Part shown: positions 5,508 through 5,521 of the stretch, in pieces | Layout: each line of letters starts with the position of its first letter | Position numbering within the stretch: position 1 is the first letter of the stretch | Assembly: GCA_029240815.1 (NCBI GenBank) | Contig: JARDZO010000327.1 | Span: 1 to 5,521 of the forward strand | DNA from: Brevibacillus sp. | Lineage (GTDB): Bacteria; Bacillota; Bacilli; Brevibacillales; Brevibacillaceae | Length of the DNA: 5,521 nucleotides | Reading direction: 5' to 3' | Made by a program: the position numbers and the translations under genes | The notes under the pieces: generated by a model | Database searches by the model: none | Told to the model about the DNA's origin: nothing | Seen by the model: only the letters and a program-made list of their open reading frames with translations

Positions 5508-5521
5508 ATGTCATCTTTTGA
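5508..5521 (+). CDS. Start of a downstream gene (cut by window edge)
   Basis: ATG at 5508 follows GAAGGGG (5495-5501) with 6 nt spacing and reads MSSF before the window ends. An in-frame ATG at 5502 sits too close to the ribosome binding site. The product cannot be judged. The 39-nt gap to the preceding stop suggests an operon with the small coiled-coil gene. Confidence 0.4.

Noticed and set aside
1..5521. CRISPR array, tRNA or rRNA gene, insertion sequence
   Set aside because: No regularly spaced repeats, cloverleaf with CCA-type ends, rRNA-like sequence, transposase motifs or paired terminal inverted repeats were visible.

Overview
The window looks like a chromosomal segment from a spore-forming Bacillales bacterium, most likely Brevibacillus or a close relative. 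The grounds are strong AGGAGG-type ribosome binding sites, moderate base composition, a YmaF-family gene and a Bacillus-type bicupin oxalate decarboxylase. The genus is inferred from these traits, not proven.

Layout: (1) Positions 1-215, minus strand: the 5' part of a YmaF-family gene, cut by the window edge. (2) Positions 216-749: no convincing gene; one imperfect hairpin and a 38-codon minus-strand reading frame of doubtful status. (3) Positions 750-929: a near-consensus sigma-A promoter, then a structured leader of about 145 nt containing a palindrome and a complete intrinsic-terminator hairpin with a seven-T run. This lies ahead of (4) 930-2279, plus strand: a 449-residue nitroreductase-fold-like protein with a long C-terminal extension. 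(5) Positions 2280-2380: a short convergent spacer with a 14-nt palindrome and a 12-bp perfect hairpin. (6) 2381-3571, minus strand: bicupin oxalate decarboxylase with both Mn-binding cupins intact and an altered catalytic lid. (7) 3572-3925: a plus-strand gene remnant with an in-frame amber stop, then a bidirectional terminator hairpin. (8) 3926-4990, minus strand: a single-pass membrane-anchored extracytoplasmic protein starting at TTG. (9) 5193-5468, plus strand: a 91-residue hydrophobic/coiled-coil protein. (10) From about 5508: the first codons of a further plus-strand gene.

The genes do not form one operon: strands alternate and hairpins separate most units. Only the small coiled-coil gene and the gene running off the right edge look co-transcribed (39-nt gap). 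Oxalate decarboxylase is the only gene with a confidently assigned reaction (oxalate to formate plus CO2). The most intriguing part is the apparent transcription attenuator controlling the nitroreductase-like gene. It matches no riboswitch, T-box or protein-binding leader that I can recognise by eye.
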